From positions 1 through 6,860 of the forward strand of contig JAESTI010000319.1 of assembly GCA_016763665.1 (NCBI GenBank): a DNA stretch of 6,860 nt, read 5' to 3'. The position numbers were made by a program, and so were the translations under genes. This document shows, in pieces, positions 6,083 to 6,860 of the stretch; position 1 is the first letter of the stretch; every line of letters starts with the position of its first letter. This DNA comes from Bacteroidia bacterium (lineage in GTDB: Bacteria; Bacteroidota; Bacteroidia; Flavobacteriales; NORP286). Below the pieces are notes generated by a model. The model had not been told where the DNA came from and searched no databases. It worked only from the letters and a program-made list of their open reading frames with translations.

Positions 6083-6196
6083 TCAACTAATTCCACAATC
6101 TATTGGTAAACAAGGCTTCTCTTCTTTTTTTTTGTCCTGGGAGATTGCTTCGGCATTGTTATATCCACCGGTAAATATCTTTGATACCGTAGAGAT
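6083..6196 (-). other. Open stretch without start codon, possible gene remnant
   Basis: The minus strand between the 6209-6826 gene and the split gene's promoter is open for 37 codons. The reading ISTVSKIFTGGYNNAEAISQ continues into DKKKEEKPCLPIDCGIS before TGA (6085-6083). Its composition looks protein-like (mixed charge, glycine pair, two cysteines). No ATG, GTG or TTG is available. It is in the same frame as the upstream gene, separated from it by two TAA codons (6211-6209 and 6199-6197). It may be the decayed 3' end of a once longer gene, or chance. It also contains an A9 run (6133-6125). Confidence 0.25.
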
Positions 6197-6208
6197 TTAA
6201 AATATATA

Positions 6209-6826
6209 TTAATATCCTGATCCTGCGATTAACATAGCATATACAATTATGAGTACTCCTACGCCAGCTGTACAACCTAGACCTGAACTTGTTAGATGCT
6301 TTTTTTTCGCAGTCTTTGAATATCCATTTCTAAAACATGATTCATTAACATTTTGTGGAATAGTTTTGGGTTGTGGATCTGATAAACCTGCAACTAACAT
6401 CACTCCTGCCCCTCCAATAATACCTAGTAGGCATCCGCCTGCGAGCCCAGCAGCACCATAAGCAATGGAACTATTTACTTGTTCCGCATATTGGACACCT
6501 TTAATATTGCTTTGGTTACAATCAAGTTCTTGCTTATTCCCAGTGGAATTATTTACAACAGGCTTATTTGTAGTTCTTGGCTGTTCTACCTCATTATCAA
6601 AAGATTCCTTGGTTCCATTTTCATACTGAATCATGAATATCTCTGATTTTGGTATTGAATATGTTGGACCTTCCGGATTTGAATACTTTTTGTATTTGAC
6701 CTCTGTTGAAGTAACTTCTAGCACCTTTACTTTGATTTCAGATGCATCCCTTTTAATTATATTGTCTTGAGAAAAAGCATAACTAAATAACAACAATAGC
6801 CCAATGGTAATTAAAGAAGTTTTCAT
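6209..6826 (-). CDS. Exported protein with glycine-rich membrane segments, function unknown (paralogue of the 3586-4236 gene)
   Basis: This 205-residue protein is of unassigned family. Residues 1-20 form a signal peptide (MKTSLITIG, LLLLFSYAFSQ, then D). Residues 21-75 form the small domain shared with the 3586-4236 product: QDNIIKRD, IKVKVLEVTSTEVKYKKYS, EGPTYSIPKSEIFMIQYENG. A low-complexity linker rich in N, T, P and Q (about 76-105) is followed by C103, a glycine/alanine-rich hydrophobic segment (AYGAAGLAGGCLLGIIGGAGVM, split across 122-143), a polar loop with C164 and NGYSKTAKKKHLTSS, and a second hydrophobic segment (about 182-203). The two segments could form a membrane hairpin (inference). 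ATG 6826 gives a clean signal peptide and is preceded by aatcaagtaaac, similar to the leader of the split lipoprotein gene. The promoter must lie mostly outside the window. Its partner gene downstream has its own promoter, so co-transcription is possible but not required. Confidence 0.75.
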   Translation of the reverse strand: MKTSLITIGLLLLFSYAFSQDNIIKRDASEIKVKVLEVTSTEVKYKKYSNPEGPTYSIPKSEIFMIQYENGTKESFDNEVEQPRTTNKPVVNNSTGNKQELDCNQSNIKGVQYAEQVNSSIAYGAAGLAGGCLLGIIGGAGVMLVAGLSDPQPKTIPQNVNESCFRNGYSKTAKKKHLTSSGLGCTAGVGVLIIVYAMLIAGSGY

Positions 6827-6860
6827 GTTTACTTGATTAGAGGATAAACAATATTTTTTA

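Noticed and set aside
6300..6307. A8 run (GCG AAA AAA AAG on the minus strand) as a programmed frameshift site
   Set aside because: A -1 shift meets TAA two codons later and gains nothing; no stimulatory stem was apparent. Lysine codons explain the run.
6249..6461. 70-codon plus-strand ORF rich in P and A
   Set aside because: It is the antisense shadow of the glycine/alanine-rich segments of the 6209-6826 gene.

Overview
The window looks like a chromosomal segment of an AT-rich Bacteroidota bacterium, probably a flavobacterial or cytophagal lineage. The reasons are a C-terminal type IX secretion (T9SS) sorting domain on the first protein, TAnnTTTG-type -7 promoter boxes, A/T-rich start regions without Shine-Dalgarno sequences, and a dihydroorotase carrying the DDQVHFREPG signature I recall from other Bacteroidota. 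Species-level assignment is not possible from the sequence alone.

Layout. Positions 1-747 (+) hold the 3' end of a large secreted BNR/VPS10-type beta-propeller protein with a T9SS sorting domain. A 22-bp-arm hairpin repeat (792-849) fills the gap before pyrC, dihydroorotase (896-2245, +). A 97-bp palindromic element (2261-2357) separates pyrC from a PLP-dependent Cys/Met-metabolism enzyme (2381-3589, +). That gene converges with the next one, and the two share the four bases CTAG as overlapping stop codons.

From 3586 to 6826 everything is on the minus strand and encodes envelope proteins of unassigned function. In transcription order these are a signal-peptide protein with glycine-rich membrane segments (6826-6209), a putative outer-membrane lipoprotein/beta-barrel gene split by a frameshift at a G8 tract (5966-5188), a second probable outer-membrane beta-barrel (about 5124-4339), and a paralogue of the first protein (4236-3586). 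Promoters are visible for the split gene and for the last gene. An intrinsic terminator lies between the split gene and the second barrel.

How they work together. The two metabolic genes are housekeeping enzymes (pyrimidine synthesis and sulfur amino acid metabolism) with no obvious link beyond strand. The minus-strand block may be an envelope module, but separate promoters and an internal terminator argue against one simple operon. The most interesting signals are the G8 frameshift (phase-variable switch, recent pseudogene or sequencing error), the paralogous pair bracketing two barrel-type proteins, and the two intergenic palindromic repeats. I found no convincing mobile element with a transposase, CRISPR array, tRNA or rRNA.
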